Below are positions 1 to 8,759 of a stretch of DNA of 64,000 nt, piece by piece (the first letter of the stretch is position 1; each line of letters begins with the position of its first letter). The notes below the pieces were generated by a model. That model searched no databases and was not told where the DNA came from. It saw only the letters and a list, made by a program, of their open reading frames with translations. The DNA is from Sinanaerobacter sp. ZZT-01 (lineage in GTDB: Bacteria > Bacillota > Clostridia > Peptostreptococcales > Anaerovoracaceae): positions 2,728,001-2,792,000 of the forward strand of contig NZ_CP141728.1 in the NCBI RefSeq assembly GCF_035621135.1. The letters are read 5' to 3'. A program made the position numbers and the translations under genes.

Positions 1-392
1 TCATCTTGTATGACGTACTGGGAGACGTGGTTTGCGGCGGGTTTGCAATGCCGATTCGGAACGGCTATGCAGATCGTGTCTGTGTTGTGACCTCAGGTGA
101 GATGATGTCCTTATATGCAGCAGGTAATATTGCCAGTGCGGTTCGCTCATACGGTGCGAGAGGCTATGCCGAAATGGGAGGTCTGATCTTGAACAAAAAA
201 GGCATTGAAGGCGAGGAAGAAATCGTGAGAAAAGCAGCAGACGAAATGGAGACGACAGTGCTTTTTACGGTGGAACGGGATCAGACTGTGCAAAAGGCAG
301 AAGCGGTACATAAAACGGTCGTCGAAGCATTCCCGGAAAGCAGACAGGCAGAAGCATATCGAAGCTTGGCATTCAAGCTTCTTGAAGAATAG
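1..392 (+). CDS. Nitrogenase iron protein-like (NifH/BchL/CfbC family) ATPase, 5'-truncated by window
   Basis: This is the C-terminal third of a NifH-family homodimeric ATPase that would pass low-potential electrons to the NifD/K-like proteins encoded just downstream. The reading frame is open from base 3, so the gene begins outside the window; the TTG at 6 is internal. The motif [11 protein letters not shown] carries the Cys equivalent to NifH Cys132, a [4Fe-4S] ligand, and SGEMM and the [10 protein letters not shown] stretch match NifH closely. The Walker A motif and the other cluster Cys lie upstream of the window. The protein stops soon after the NifH-like LAFKLLEE helix and lacks the C-terminal tail of true NifH. 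It overlaps no neighbour; the next start is 10 bases downstream, so an operon is very likely. Family assignment is firm; the substrate of the complex is not known. Confidence 0.9.
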   Translation, partial: ILYDVLGDVVCGGFAMPIRNGYADRVCVVTSGEMMSLYAAGNIASAVRSYGARGYAEMGGLILNKKGIEGEEEIVRKAADEMETTVLFTVERDQTVQKAEAVHKTVVEAFPESRQAEAYRSLAFKLLEE

Positions 393-402
393 AGGTGAAG
401 CG

Positions 403-1680
403 ATGCGACTGAAACGATTATCAGAAATTCAGAGCAGCAAGGATATCTTTGGCGATTGCAGTGCCATCTCCTGCGGCGTTTTTTGCCCCACCTTCGGCGT
501 TTCTGTCTGTGCTCCCTTGATACAGGATGGAGCCGTTCTGATTGTAGGAACTCCCGAATGTACATGGTATGCGAAAAACAGCAGCATTTACCATGCAATA
601 GACCCGGGCTGGGATCGGTTTTACTGCTGTGCGATGGAAGAGCAGGATATTACCTTTGGAGAGAATGGCGCTATCATAAAAGCAATTTGCGACATTGCAG
701 CGGAGTCTGACATCCATTGCATCTTCTTGGCGAGCACCTGCGTTCCGGAAATCATAGGAGACGATTTGGAAGCCATTGCAAAAGCTGGCGAAAAACTATC
801 AGGAATCCCAGTCCTTCCTGTACGCATTGCACATTATGACCATAAATGCAATGAATTCGGAGTCGCCGTTTCCCGCACTTTGGAATCATTGGGAAGCTTA
901 ATGGAAGCACAGCCGAAACAGCCGAAAACGGTAAATCTTCTTGGAAGAAACTTTCACTCCGCTGTGGATGGCTCTCTGAGAGATACGGAATTGGTAAAGC
1001 TGCTCCAAACGCATGGGATTGCAATACAAAGAATTCTTCCGGATCGTTGCAGTACCTCAGAACTTAAAAAAGCCCCATCTGTGGCTCTCAATATTGTGAC
1101 AAACGAAGTGGGGCGTGAGCTTGCATACTATATGGAAAAACATTTTGGAATTCCATATGTCCTCTTTGAGCCTTCTTTCGATTTGGATTATATAAGAGCC
1201 GGTTATGACAAATTGCAGAAGTGCCTCGGCATTTCCATGGAGCAGGAACTTTGCGGACGGAAGCGTGAGGCAAAAGCTGCAATCCATAACGGCAGACGTC
1301 TTCTTCAAGGGAAGTCTTTCATCAACGGAGGTAGACCGCCGGATGCCTTTGAAGCAGCAGAGTTTCTTGCAGAAATGGGAATGAAACCGCTTCTTATCCA
1401 TGCATACAGACTGTGTGAAAACAGCAGCAAAAGGATAGAAAAAATACTGCAAAGAGGGTGGAACCCATATGTAAATTATGTGGCAAACCCAGAAGGGGCT
1501 GCTGCGTTGACGGAAGAACTTGCACCGGATATTTACATAGGGCATGGCGATGCAGAACGCTTGATTGATAGGGGAATCAAGCAAATTGAGATGTTGCTTC
1601 CTCCCGGAAAGCTCGGTTACGAAGCCATCGTTTACGCAGTATCCGCTTTGACCGGAGTTGGAAGGAGGGAATTCATTTGA
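403..1680 (+). CDS. Nitrogenase component 1-like protein, NifD-like subunit
   Basis: A 425-aa nitrogenase component 1 family protein. ATG 403 is chosen because AGAGGTGAAG precedes it at normal spacing; an in-frame TTG at 382 lacks this. Cys24/Cys28 in SCGVFCPTFG, Cys53 in GTPECTWY and Cys113 in STCVPEIIGDD fall where NifD-family proteins place their three P-cluster-type ligands, so an interface Fe-S cluster is likely. By eye alignment to NifD around MEKHFGIP (about residue 245), the FeMo-cofactor Cys275 position holds no Cys. It is therefore not a N2-fixing MoFe subunit. Known relatives act on tetrapyrroles (BchNB, CfbD) or C-S bonds (Mar). The ABC importer downstream suggests an imported chelate or cofactor as substrate, which is inference. 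Confidence 0.85.
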   Translation: MRLKRLSEIQSSKDIFGDCSAISCGVFCPTFGVSVCAPLIQDGAVLIVGTPECTWYAKNSSIYHAIDPGWDRFYCCAMEEQDITFGENGAIIKAICDIAAESDIHCIFLASTCVPEIIGDDLEAIAKAGEKLSGIPVLPVRIAHYDHKCNEFGVAVSRTLESLGSLMEAQPKQPKTVNLLGRNFHSAVDGSLRDTELVKLLQTHGIAIQRILPDRCSTSELKKAPSVALNIVTNEVGRELAYYMEKHFGIPYVLFEPSFDLDYIRAGYDKLQKCLGISMEQELCGRKREAKAAIHNGRRLLQGKSFINGGRPPDAFEAAEFLAEMGMKPLLIHAYRLCENSSKRIEKILQRGWNPYVNYVANPEGAAALTEELAPDIYIGHGDAERLIDRGIKQIEMLLPPGKLGYEAIVYAVSALTGVGRREFI

Positions 1681-2858
1681 AGCTTTATAAGAACTATCCA
1701 GTCCCGTCCGACCGAATGGGACTCCTATGGACACTAAGCGGAATCAAAGATCTAGTTTTGGTTGAATTCGGACCGGAAGGAACTACAAGATACTTGTTGG
1801 AATCCTTAAAGTATTTCGGAGAAGAGGCAAACGCCAAAATATTTACCACGATGATGGATGAAGATGTCGTCATCATGGGCAATGCCGAAAGGCTTCGAAA
1901 GACACTGGTCGAGGTAGATGAAATGTATTCCCCTGAGTATATATTTGTGGTGGAGTCCTCCGTAGGAGCCGTCATCGGAATGGATATAGAGGGCTTATGC
2001 AGAGAGTTTCAGCAGTCGGTAAAAGCCAAGCTTCTTTCTGTCAAGGGGGGCGGACTTTCCGGAATCTGGACGACAGGCGTTGAAGAAGCTTTGAGTATGC
2101 TCGCAGAGATTGCAGAAGAAAAGATAAGTGAAAAAGAAAATTACAATATTCTGGGATGCTGTGCCGATGAACTGAATCATAAAGCGGAAGCAGATGCAAT
2201 CACAGCCATGATGGAAAAAGCGTTTGCGCTTAAGGTAAATTGTATCTTATCTGCTTCTGCATCGATAGAAGACTGTAAAAAGATGGGGAAATCCGCATTG
2301 AATGTCGTATTGCGCAAAGAAGCCTTGCCGGCGGCTCAGACTCTCGAAAAAAAATTTGGAACACCGTATGTGTACGGAAGGCCTTATGGATTAGACGGAA
2401 CACAGAGCTGGCTTGAAGAAATGGAAGAAAAGCTCGGGAGAGAAGGGAATTGGAAGGCTGTGAACGTAGAAATGGAAGCGTTAAGATCACTTATTTTACA
2501 GCTGAAGCAGAAGATAGAACACGGAGCTGTAAGAAAACTCGTTATAAGCGGGCATTCGGAAACGGTAAAGGGATTAACTGCATTTGCTTCTTTGGAACTA
2601 GGCTTACCGGTTCTTTATTTGAAAAGTGCATGGAGCGCTCCAAAGGAGGAGGCAGCTGTGACAGAAGAAGAATACCGGCACCTGCTGGAAGAGAGCGGAA
2701 CCTTTGTACTGGTAGACGGACTGCACAGCAGGCTCGCAGATGAGAAGAGGAGAATTCAGACCGCACATCCGATCTTAGAAGGAATAACGGTTCCTCAGCC
2801 CGGATTGATGGGAATCAAAGGAGCCGCGTATATTGTAAGAAAGCTGATTGATTTATAA
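1677..2858 (+). CDS. Nitrogenase component 1-like protein, NifK-like subunit lacking cluster cysteines
   Basis: A 393-aa partner of the NifD-like subunit. The TTG start at 1677 overlaps the preceding stop and has AAGGAGGGA upstream. The fold is recognisable: GPEGTTRYL aligns with the GPxGCxxY segment and VESSVGAVIGMDIEGL with the STCxxxIIGDDI segment of component 1 proteins. Both cluster cysteines are replaced, by Thr and Ser respectively. The remaining Cys residues (LGCCADEL, NCILSAS) lie elsewhere. If the two proteins form an alpha/beta dimer, the interface cluster would be held mainly by the NifD-like chain, as happens in part in BchNB. I infer a heterodimer from the overlap of the genes; a separate scaffold role is possible. 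Confidence 0.82.
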   Translation: MKLYKNYPVPSDRMGLLWTLSGIKDLVLVEFGPEGTTRYLLESLKYFGEEANAKIFTTMMDEDVVIMGNAERLRKTLVEVDEMYSPEYIFVVESSVGAVIGMDIEGLCREFQQSVKAKLLSVKGGGLSGIWTTGVEEALSMLAEIAEEKISEKENYNILGCCADELNHKAEADAITAMMEKAFALKVNCILSASASIEDCKKMGKSALNVVLRKEALPAAQTLEKKFGTPYVYGRPYGLDGTQSWLEEMEEKLGREGNWKAVNVEMEALRSLILQLKQKIEHGAVRKLVISGHSETVKGLTAFASLELGLPVLYLKSAWSAPKEEAAVTEEEYRHLLEESGTFVLVDGLHSRLADEKRRIQTAHPILEGITVPQPGLMGIKGAAYIVRKLIDL

Positions 2859-2918
2859 AGATATATATGTGTTCATTTCAGGAAAAGTAGAAGATTAAAA
2901 CAGGAGGTTTAAAAGAAA

Positions 2919-4031
2919 ATGAAAAAAAGAATCCTTATTTTATTGGCCATAGTGATTTTAGTTGCAATGCCCGCTACCGGCTGTGTGGGACAACAGAAGA
3001 AGACAGATGTTTTAGGGGAAGACGGTAATAACGCTGAAAGGACAATCACCGATTTAGCAGGAAATACAGTAAAGATACCGGTACCAGAAAAAATAGATCG
3101 CGTAGTTATCATCGCACCGCCGTTGTTATCGACCTATATCAGTACAGCACAAGACCCGAAGAAGCTGGTCGGGGTACACCCTACCGCTTTTAACGACGCA
3201 AATCAGGAGCTTCTTGATCTCATGGTGCCAAACAACAAAAAAATTAATACAACCTTTCTCACAGGCTACGAATCCAATGTGGAAGAGCTTTTGAAACTGG
3301 ATCCGGATATCGTTCTCGTATATGGTGAGGCGCAGAAGAAAGGGCTGGAAAACATCCAGATTCCGGTGGTCGACTTTTTTATAAAAAATCAGATCAATGA
3401 GGATTGGTCTGTTCAAATCGATGAGCTTATGCGAGAAATCTTTTCATTAGATGGAGACAATTCTCTGCAAAAGGAATGGGATATAGCCAACCAAAATGTA
3501 GCACAGATCCTTTCAGAAGCAAAGGAGAAGGAAACGCAAAAAGGGCTGATGATTATGAGTAATACCGAAGATAAGGTTATGGTGAGAGGTGCAGGTTCTT
3601 ACGGAGATGACTGGCTTTTGAAAAGCGGACTTTCCAATGTTGCATCCGAACTTACAGGAGATAACATTGAGGTGACGATGGAGCAGATCTATCGATGGAA
3701 TCCAGATATCATTTATGTATTCAGAGGCTTGCCCGCTGATGACTATTTGTCAGGCACCATCAAAGGTCAGGATTGGTCGCAGACAGCGGCTTTCAAAAAC
3801 GGAAGAATCTATGATATACCGAAAGGGATGATCAATTGGGGAACGCCGTGTGCCGATTCGCCGCTTATGATTCAATGGCTGGTGAGCAAGAACTTTCCGG
3901 ACAAGCTCAGTATAAAAGATTTTACTTCCGTTATGAAGGAATTTTACAAGAGTCGTTATGGAATCGATATGACGGATGAGCTTGCAGATTCCATCTTAAA
4001 TCCAAATGAGGGGAAATCAGCGTCATTATGA
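2919..4031 (+). CDS. Metal-chelate/corrinoid-type ABC transporter substrate-binding lipoprotein
   Basis: A 370-aa binding protein of the TroA/BtuF/FepB fold. A signal peptide with a hydrophobic core ends in the lipobox ATGC, giving lipid-anchored Cys22. RBS AGGAGG precedes ATG 2919. The segment TITDLAGNTVKIPVPEKIDRVVII is typical of the start of class III binding proteins, and DPDIVLVYG and NPDIIYVFRGL are the usual paired lobe motifs. The next gene overlaps at ATGA, so it forms an importer with the permease and ATPase. The family takes up ferric siderophores, heme or corrinoids; sequence alone does not separate these. Its place behind the nitrogenase-like genes suggests it brings in, or retrieves, that enzyme's substrate or product. 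Confidence 0.85.
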   Translation: MKKRILILLAIVILVAMPATGCVGQQKKTDVLGEDGNNAERTITDLAGNTVKIPVPEKIDRVVIIAPPLLSTYISTAQDPKKLVGVHPTAFNDANQELLDLMVPNNKKINTTFLTGYESNVEELLKLDPDIVLVYGEAQKKGLENIQIPVVDFFIKNQINEDWSVQIDELMREIFSLDGDNSLQKEWDIANQNVAQILSEAKEKETQKGLMIMSNTEDKVMVRGAGSYGDDWLLKSGLSNVASELTGDNIEVTMEQIYRWNPDIIYVFRGLPADDYLSGTIKGQDWSQTAAFKNGRIYDIPKGMINWGTPCADSPLMIQWLVSKNFPDKLSIKDFTSVMKEFYKSRYGIDMTDELADSILNPNEGKSASL

Positions 4032-5035
4032 TAAAATCAAAAAATAGAACCTCCTTTTTTTTCTTACTGACGGTGCTTCTTTTTCTCTTTGCGTTCCTAT
4101 CTTTGTTTTTAGGAAGGTACTATGTGGAACCAGAGCAAGTTTTAAAGATTCTATGGGAAAGCTTGTGGGGAAACTCGGAAAACAGTGTGTATAAAACGGT
4201 AGTATGGGATATCCGGCTGCCGAGAGTGCTTTTAGTTATGTTGGTAGGCTCCGGATTATCTGCATCAGGAGCTGCCTTTCAAGGCTGCTTTCACAATCCA
4301 CTTGTAAGTCCGGACATACTTGGAGTAAGTGCAGGCGCAGGGTTTGGAGCAGCACTGGGAATTTTGCTTACATCGGGAGTCAATGGATTGACTGCCGGAA
4401 TGGCTTTAGGCTTTGGGCTTTTCAGTGTAGTTTTGAGCTGGACGCTTGCGAAATTGAAAAGCGAGGCGACGATTTTGTCTCTGGTGTTGTCAGGAATTAT
4501 CGTGTCAGCCGTATTCAATGCTTTGATTTCATTGGTAAAATTTGTAGCTGATACAGATTCCCAGCTACCCGCTATTACTTTTTGGCTGATGGGGAGCTTT
4601 TCAAATACCACCTTTGAGGATTTGGGAAAGGTATTTGCTCCCATTGCGTTCGGAATCGGAATCTTAGTGCTGATTCGCTGGCGTATCAATGTATTGACAC
4701 TCGGAGATGAAGAAGCCGAAGCATTGGGCATCAATCCTGGCAAGGCAAGGTTAATCATTGTGGCAGCCGTTACAATGATTACGGCTTCATCTGTTATGGT
4801 AGCGGGCATTGTAGGCTGGGTGGGACTGATTATCCCCAATTTATCGAGGATGCTTGTCGGTGCAGATTATAAACACCTTTTACCTGCTTCCTGTCTTCTT
4901 GGAGCTGTTTTCCTGGCCCTTGTTGACTTTACAGCACGTGTATTGACACCGTCGGAAATACCGATCGGCATTTTGACCGCGCTCATAGGGGCTCCCTTTT
5001 TTGCGCTGGTTTATAAAAAGACGGAGGAAATCTAA
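4028..5035 (+). CDS. FecCD/BtuC-family ABC transporter permease
   Basis: A 335-aa polytopic membrane protein with about ten hydrophobic segments, the usual length for BtuC/FecCD permeases. Family signatures visible are LPRVLLVMLVGSGLSASGAAFQ near residues 61-80, NPLVSPDILGVSAGAGFGA, and GIVGWVGLIIPNLSRML near residue 260, the loop that contacts the ATPase. ATG 4028 overlaps the stop of the binding protein, so the two are translationally coupled. It would form a homodimer with two copies of the ATPase. Function as the translocation channel is secure; the cargo is not. Confidence 0.92.
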   Translation: MIKSKNRTSFFFLLTVLLFLFAFLSLFLGRYYVEPEQVLKILWESLWGNSENSVYKTVVWDIRLPRVLLVMLVGSGLSASGAAFQGCFHNPLVSPDILGVSAGAGFGAALGILLTSGVNGLTAGMALGFGLFSVVLSWTLAKLKSEATILSLVLSGIIVSAVFNALISLVKFVADTDSQLPAITFWLMGSFSNTTFEDLGKVFAPIAFGIGILVLIRWRINVLTLGDEEAEALGINPGKARLIIVAAVTMITASSVMVAGIVGWVGLIIPNLSRMLVGADYKHLLPASCLLGAVFLALVDFTARVLTPSEIPIGILTALIGAPFFALVYKKTEEI

Positions 5036-5036
5036 A

Positions 5037-5807
5037 ATGGAGCTGGAAATTAAGAATGGATGCTTCGGGTATACGGCGGATAATCCGATACTGGAGAAGA
5101 TATCCTTTAAGCTGGGTCAAGGGAAAATAATGACAGTACTTGGACAGAATGGCACAGGAAAAACAACGCTGCTCAAGTGTTTGATGGGGCTTTTAAAATG
5201 GCAAAGCGGACAAACTTTAATTGACGGTAAGCCTTTTTATTCCATGAAGGAATGTGAAGGAATCGGATTTGTACCGCAGGCGCATAAAACAGTTTTTCCT
5301 TTTACGGTGTCGGAGATGACAGCTATCGGAAGAGCAAGGCACATCTCTGTGTTTGGAACACCTTCTAAAACAGACAGTGAAAAGGTAATGCATGCACTGG
5401 AAACAGTAGGTATCTCTCACCTGAAAGATCGTCTCTGTTCCCAGCTGAGCGGCGGACAGTTACAGTTGGTTTACATTGCAAGGGCACTTGCAAATGAACC
5501 AAAGCTTCTTATCATGGATGAACCGGAATCTCACCTGGATTTTAAAAACCAGATGCTTATATTAAAATTAGTTCAAAAATTAAAAATAGAAAAAAAAATT
5601 TCCTGCATCATAAATACGCACTATCCGGAGCATGCTATTCGGATATCCGATGATACGTTGCTATTAGGGCACAGAAGCTATATTTATGGAGAAAGCAGTG
5701 AAATCATATCAGAAAAAAATATAAAGAAATTTTTTGAGGTAAATGCCAGAATTTTTTCCGTGCCGGAGCTGTCGGCAAACACAAAAGTGTTTACGGTGAT
5801 CGATTAG
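5037..5807 (+). CDS. FecE/BtuD-family ABC transporter ATP-binding protein
   Basis: A 256-aa ABC ATPase. ATG 5037 has GGAGGAAATC upstream and lies directly after the permease stop; an in-frame start at 5001 inside the permease gene is less likely. Walker A GQNGTGKTT near residues 36-44, Q-loop GFVPQ, signature LSGGQLQLV and Walker B LLIMDEPE are all intact, so the protein should be active. It completes the importer with the two genes before it. No separate promoter is seen, which supports one transcript with the nitrogenase-like genes. Confidence 0.92.
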   Translation: MELEIKNGCFGYTADNPILEKISFKLGQGKIMTVLGQNGTGKTTLLKCLMGLLKWQSGQTLIDGKPFYSMKECEGIGFVPQAHKTVFPFTVSEMTAIGRARHISVFGTPSKTDSEKVMHALETVGISHLKDRLCSQLSGGQLQLVYIARALANEPKLLIMDEPESHLDFKNQMLILKLVQKLKIEKKISCIINTHYPEHAIRISDDTLLLGHRSYIYGESSEIISEKNIKKFFEVNARIFSVPELSANTKVFTVID

Positions 5808-5823
5808 AACAGGAGGAAATCGT

Positions 5824-6477
5824 ATGAAAGTCAGCAACAAAAAGATTCAAGAAGTTTGGGACGAGCATGCAGGGGAATATAATACCGTGCATAATGTTTC
5901 CGCGGATGCGGAGCGCGAGGAATGGAAGAACATCCTGAAACGCTATATCGGAGAGAATATTGCTCAAAGGGTACTCGATATTGGTACGGGAACAGGGTTC
6001 TTGGCATTTGCGGCGGAAGAGATTGGCTATCGCTGCACAGGAGTTGACCTGGCACCAAAAATGATTAATATAGCAAAAGATTTTGCAAAGAAGAATGGTT
6101 TTGAAACAGAACTTCAGACCGCAGACTGGAGCAATCTGCCCTTCCAAGACGACAGCTATGAGGCTGTCATAAATCGTTGTATTGTATGGACGCTTTTTAC
6201 TCCGCAGAAAACACTGAGTGAGTGGAAAAGAGTCCTGAAACCGCAAGGAAAGCTTTTATGCTTTTGTCCGGCAAGCAGCTTAGAGGGGAAGATACAACCG
6301 GATCATTATGAAAAAGAGATAGAGGAACAGCTTCCCTTAAAGAATGCGTCTCCGGAACAGCTTTGTAAAACACTCACAGATTGCGGCTATAGTGAGGTGG
6401 AGATTCTTGAGTTAAAAGAACTGGGAAAAGATGATATTTTTGGAGGTTGGTATCTGCTGAAAGGAGTAAAGCAGTGA
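5824..6477 (+). CDS. Class I SAM-dependent methyltransferase of the nitrogenase-like operon
   Basis: A 217-aa Rossmann-fold methyltransferase with RBS AGGAGGAAAT before ATG 5824, only 16 bases after the ATPase. Motif I is DIGTGTG at residues 52-58, and the acidic residue ending strand 2 is in CTGVDLAPKM. A family-specific block NRCIVWTLFTP followed by EWKRVLKPQGKLL is shared with the two methyltransferases at 38496 and 39263 (there the block reads like WTL/WTI...EWYRVLKP). The acceptor is unknown. Its position suggests methylation of the imported compound or of a product of the nitrogenase-like enzyme, which is inference. Confidence 0.85.
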   Translation: MKVSNKKIQEVWDEHAGEYNTVHNVSADAEREEWKNILKRYIGENIAQRVLDIGTGTGFLAFAAEEIGYRCTGVDLAPKMINIAKDFAKKNGFETELQTADWSNLPFQDDSYEAVINRCIVWTLFTPQKTLSEWKRVLKPQGKLLCFCPASSLEGKIQPDHYEKEIEEQLPLKNASPEQLCKTLTDCGYSEVEILELKELGKDDIFGGWYLLKGVKQ

Positions 6478-6524
6478 TCGACAAGACGGAAGAAGACTCG
6501 TGCAATTGCAATCGTTTTCTTGAT

Positions 6525-6534
6525 GATGTATAAT
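6525..6534 (+). promoter_or_regulatory. Possible -10 element before the MarR gene
   Basis: TATAAT at 6529-6534 lies about 20 bases after a TTGCAA-like hexamer near 6506. If used, transcription begins near ATG 6541, which argues that the upstream in-frame TTG/ATG codons at 6520-6526 are not the start. The weak -35 makes this tentative. Confidence 0.35.
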
Positions 6535-6540
6535 ACACTT

Positions 6541-6990
6541 ATGAAAAAAAATGTAAATAAGGTAATCGGTGAATATATAAAAATGATAGAAAAAATTGCG
6601 AATGGGAGAACAAACATCCTGAATTTTGGTGAGGGATTGGTGTTTTATAGGGGCGAAATTCACATGATAAAGATGATAGGAGACGCCCCTGGAATCCACA
6701 TATCAGAAATCGCAAGGAATTTTAATATTACCCGTGCTGCCGTAGCGAAGACTGTTTTAAAGCTGGAGAAGAAAAGAATTCTTATAAGAGAGACGGATGC
6801 AGCCGATAAAAAGATACTTCGACTGTATTTGACAGAAAAAGGTGAGGAAGCTTATCTGGCTCATCAAAAATACCATCAGGATTTTGACGGTCCGCTGTTT
6901 GACTATCTGGACCAGCTGGAAGAAGATCAGCTCGCAATTGTGGAAGCGTTTTTGGAAAAAGCAAATGAGCAGATAGACCATCATTTTTAA
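6541..6990 (+). CDS. MarR-family transcriptional regulator
   Basis: A 149-aa winged-helix regulator. The core HISEIARNFNITRAAVAKTVLKLEKKRIL is the MarR recognition helix region, followed by the wing with RETDAADKKILRLYLTEKG. In-frame starts at 6520, 6523 and 6526 overlap a -10-like hexamer, so ATG 6541 is preferred; ATG 6583 is also possible. It lies 60 bases after the methyltransferase and may control that operon or itself. No effector can be read from the sequence. Confidence 0.85.
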   Translation: MKKNVNKVIGEYIKMIEKIANGRTNILNFGEGLVFYRGEIHMIKMIGDAPGIHISEIARNFNITRAAVAKTVLKLEKKRILIRETDAADKKILRLYLTEKGEEAYLAHQKYHQDFDGPLFDYLDQLEEDQLAIVEAFLEKANEQIDHHF

Positions 6991-7075
6991 CGAATGACTG
7001 GAAAATCCAACTTAGGCTTGAGCCGGTACGTTTTTGACGGATTGAAATCAGCAAGGTGAAAAGTTGAATTAAAAT

Positions 7076-7123
7076 ACAGAGTGGTAAGAAATACAGCTGT
7101 CATTTTTCGCCGCTCTGTTTTTG
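7076..7123 (+). terminator. Probable rho-independent terminator after the MarR gene
   Basis: ACAGAGTGG pairs with CCGCTCTGT (one G-U pair) across a loop of roughly 24 bases and is followed by TTTTT. The large loop lowers confidence. It separates the MarR gene from the next transcription unit. Confidence 0.5.
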
Positions 7124-7219
7124 CTTACAGATTCATGAAGGATTGTCTGCTGTAAAAGCAAGCATTGCCAGAGAGCCATTCAATAAAGAGAAAATTATGC
7201 CATATAAAATAGAGAGGTA

Positions 7220-8581
7220 ATGAAGATGTGCAAGTATGAATCCTTTCCCACGAAATGGAAAGAAATCTTACAGAAAGTAACGGACTTTGGCGGGAATGCG
7301 AAAGAGCTTATCGTTGAACCTTGTGCTACGAAAGAAGAGATTGAGGAGAAAGAAAAAAGTCTGGGATTTGCTTTGCCTTCTTCGTTTAAAGAAATATTGA
7401 TGCATTTTTCAAGACATGCTGAATTTAGGTGGTCTTTACCGGAAAGTGCAAATCTGCCGCATGTATTCAGAGAGATTTTTTCGGGTGAGATAGGATGGAA
7501 TATAAACTGGATTGAAGATTTAACTGCATTTGGCTCACAAATAGAAGCTTATAATGGAATTGATTCAGAGTTGAAGAACAAATTAAAGTTTTTTGATGTA
7601 AGAAACGGAGATTTACTGGCTTTTGACATGGAATCATCTCAGACAGAACCAAATGTTGTTTATTGGAGCCATGAGGGGGAAGGTGTATTCTTCCTTGCAG
7701 AATCGTTTTTATCTTATCTGAGCAAGATTACCGACTTATATGGAATTGGCAGTGAAATATGGCAGATGGAGCCTTTTATAGATGAAAATGGGCTAAACAG
7801 TAATGGTGAGAATGCATTTAAATGGAAAAAGTGGTTTGATACGTTCGCAGCGCTGTCGATTGAAGAAGGAGAAAGGGATTTAGAAAGCCTGATTCAATAC
7901 ATCGAGTATCATGGGACATTAGAAAAGCGAGAGTTAAAGGCACTGAAAGCATATGATAAAAATGACGTGTTTCAAACTGTAATGGCAAGATTACAGAGAG
8001 TGGACGAATCTCAAAAAGAAATCTTAATCCGAGTGATTGGAGAAAGCGTAGGTTCGTTCGCATCGGACTGGGTCAAATTACTTTGGAAAGAGGAAACAGA
8101 AATAAAACCAGAACATCGATCCTATCTTACTTCTAGATGTTTCCCTGAAGAAGAAGGATTAAGTAAGGTTACAGCTTATGTGGAAAGTTTATTCATTGAA
8201 AAAATAAACAGTCATGAAGCGAAAAAGCACCTTTGCTGGTTTCGGAATGATAAAATTCTTGAATGGATAAAAGGATACATATCAAGCGCTACAACGAAAG
8301 AGCAATGGTATGATTTATTTGCCTGTTCTAACCCTAGTTGGAAGGAGATTGAAGAATGGTTCCTGCTGGGAGGAAAATATCGGAGAATTGCGATAAATGC
8401 ATTGGAATATATGGTAGACTCATGGAACTCCACATATATTAAGAGCAACTATAAAATCTGCAATCCGCCGGAAAAAAAAGAAATTCTCTATTTTTTAGAA
8501 AAAGAGAAAGAGAAAGAAACCTTAAATATAAAAAAACGAATTTTTGAAAAGATAATACAAAACATCGACTTCATCCTATAA
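7220..8581 (+). CDS. SMI1/KNR4 (SUKH) domain protein with long C-terminal extension
   Basis: A 453-aa protein. Residues about 35-180 match the SMI1/KNR4 pattern: EEIEEKEKSLGFALPSSFKEIL, then the strand and loop region with DLTAF and LLAFDMES, then VVYWSHEGEGVFFLAESF. SUKH proteins are often immunity proteins for polymorphic toxins in bacteria. The C-terminal 270 residues are helical and unrecognised. No toxin gene is adjacent, so an immunity role is only a possibility. The start may be ATG 7220 or ATG 7226; AGAGGTAA lies too close to the first, which favours the second. Confidence 0.75.
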   Translation: MKMCKYESFPTKWKEILQKVTDFGGNAKELIVEPCATKEEIEEKEKSLGFALPSSFKEILMHFSRHAEFRWSLPESANLPHVFREIFSGEIGWNINWIEDLTAFGSQIEAYNGIDSELKNKLKFFDVRNGDLLAFDMESSQTEPNVVYWSHEGEGVFFLAESFLSYLSKITDLYGIGSEIWQMEPFIDENGLNSNGENAFKWKKWFDTFAALSIEEGERDLESLIQYIEYHGTLEKRELKALKAYDKNDVFQTVMARLQRVDESQKEILIRVIGESVGSFASDWVKLLWKEETEIKPEHRSYLTSRCFPEEEGLSKVTAYVESLFIEKINSHEAKKHLCWFRNDKILEWIKGYISSATTKEQWYDLFACSNPSWKEIEEWFLLGGKYRRIAINALEYMVDSWNSTYIKSNYKICNPPEKKEILYFLEKEKEKETLNIKKRIFEKIIQNIDFIL

Positions 8582-8622
8582 TGAATTTAAACAGAACATT
8601 AAAAGAAAATGTAATGAATTAT

Positions 8623-8656
8623 AAAAAATAATAAGAAGAAAGTCTTATTATTTTTT
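8623..8656 (+). terminator. Rho-independent terminator after the SMI1/KNR4 gene
   Basis: A perfect 14-bp stem, AAAAAATAATAAGA with its complement, six-base loop, ending in TTTTTT. It is AT-rich but long and lies 42 bases after the stop. Confidence 0.7.
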
Positions 8657-8665
8657 CTTTTATTT

Positions 8666-8674
8666 TGGTATAAT
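8666..8674 (+). promoter_or_regulatory. Extended -10 promoter for the diguanylate cyclase gene
   Basis: TGGTATAAT is a TGn extended -10 with a consensus -10 at 8669-8674. No good -35 is seen, as expected for this class. The same nonamer precedes the HD-GYP gene at 50181. Transcription from here would start near 8681, so the TTG at 8685 is an unlikely translation start. Confidence 0.55.
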
Positions 8675-8759
8675 ATTATCAATCTTGTCTTTTAAATTTC
8701 CAGAATATATTAAAATACAAATGTGGGAAATACCGCAAGCAAGTGAGGGGGTCGCTGAT

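Noticed and set aside
1-2858. True nitrogen-fixing nitrogenase (nifHDK)
   Set aside because: The NifD-like chain has no Cys at the FeMo-cofactor ligand position, the NifK-like chain lacks cluster Cys, and no nifE, nifN or nifB is in the window.
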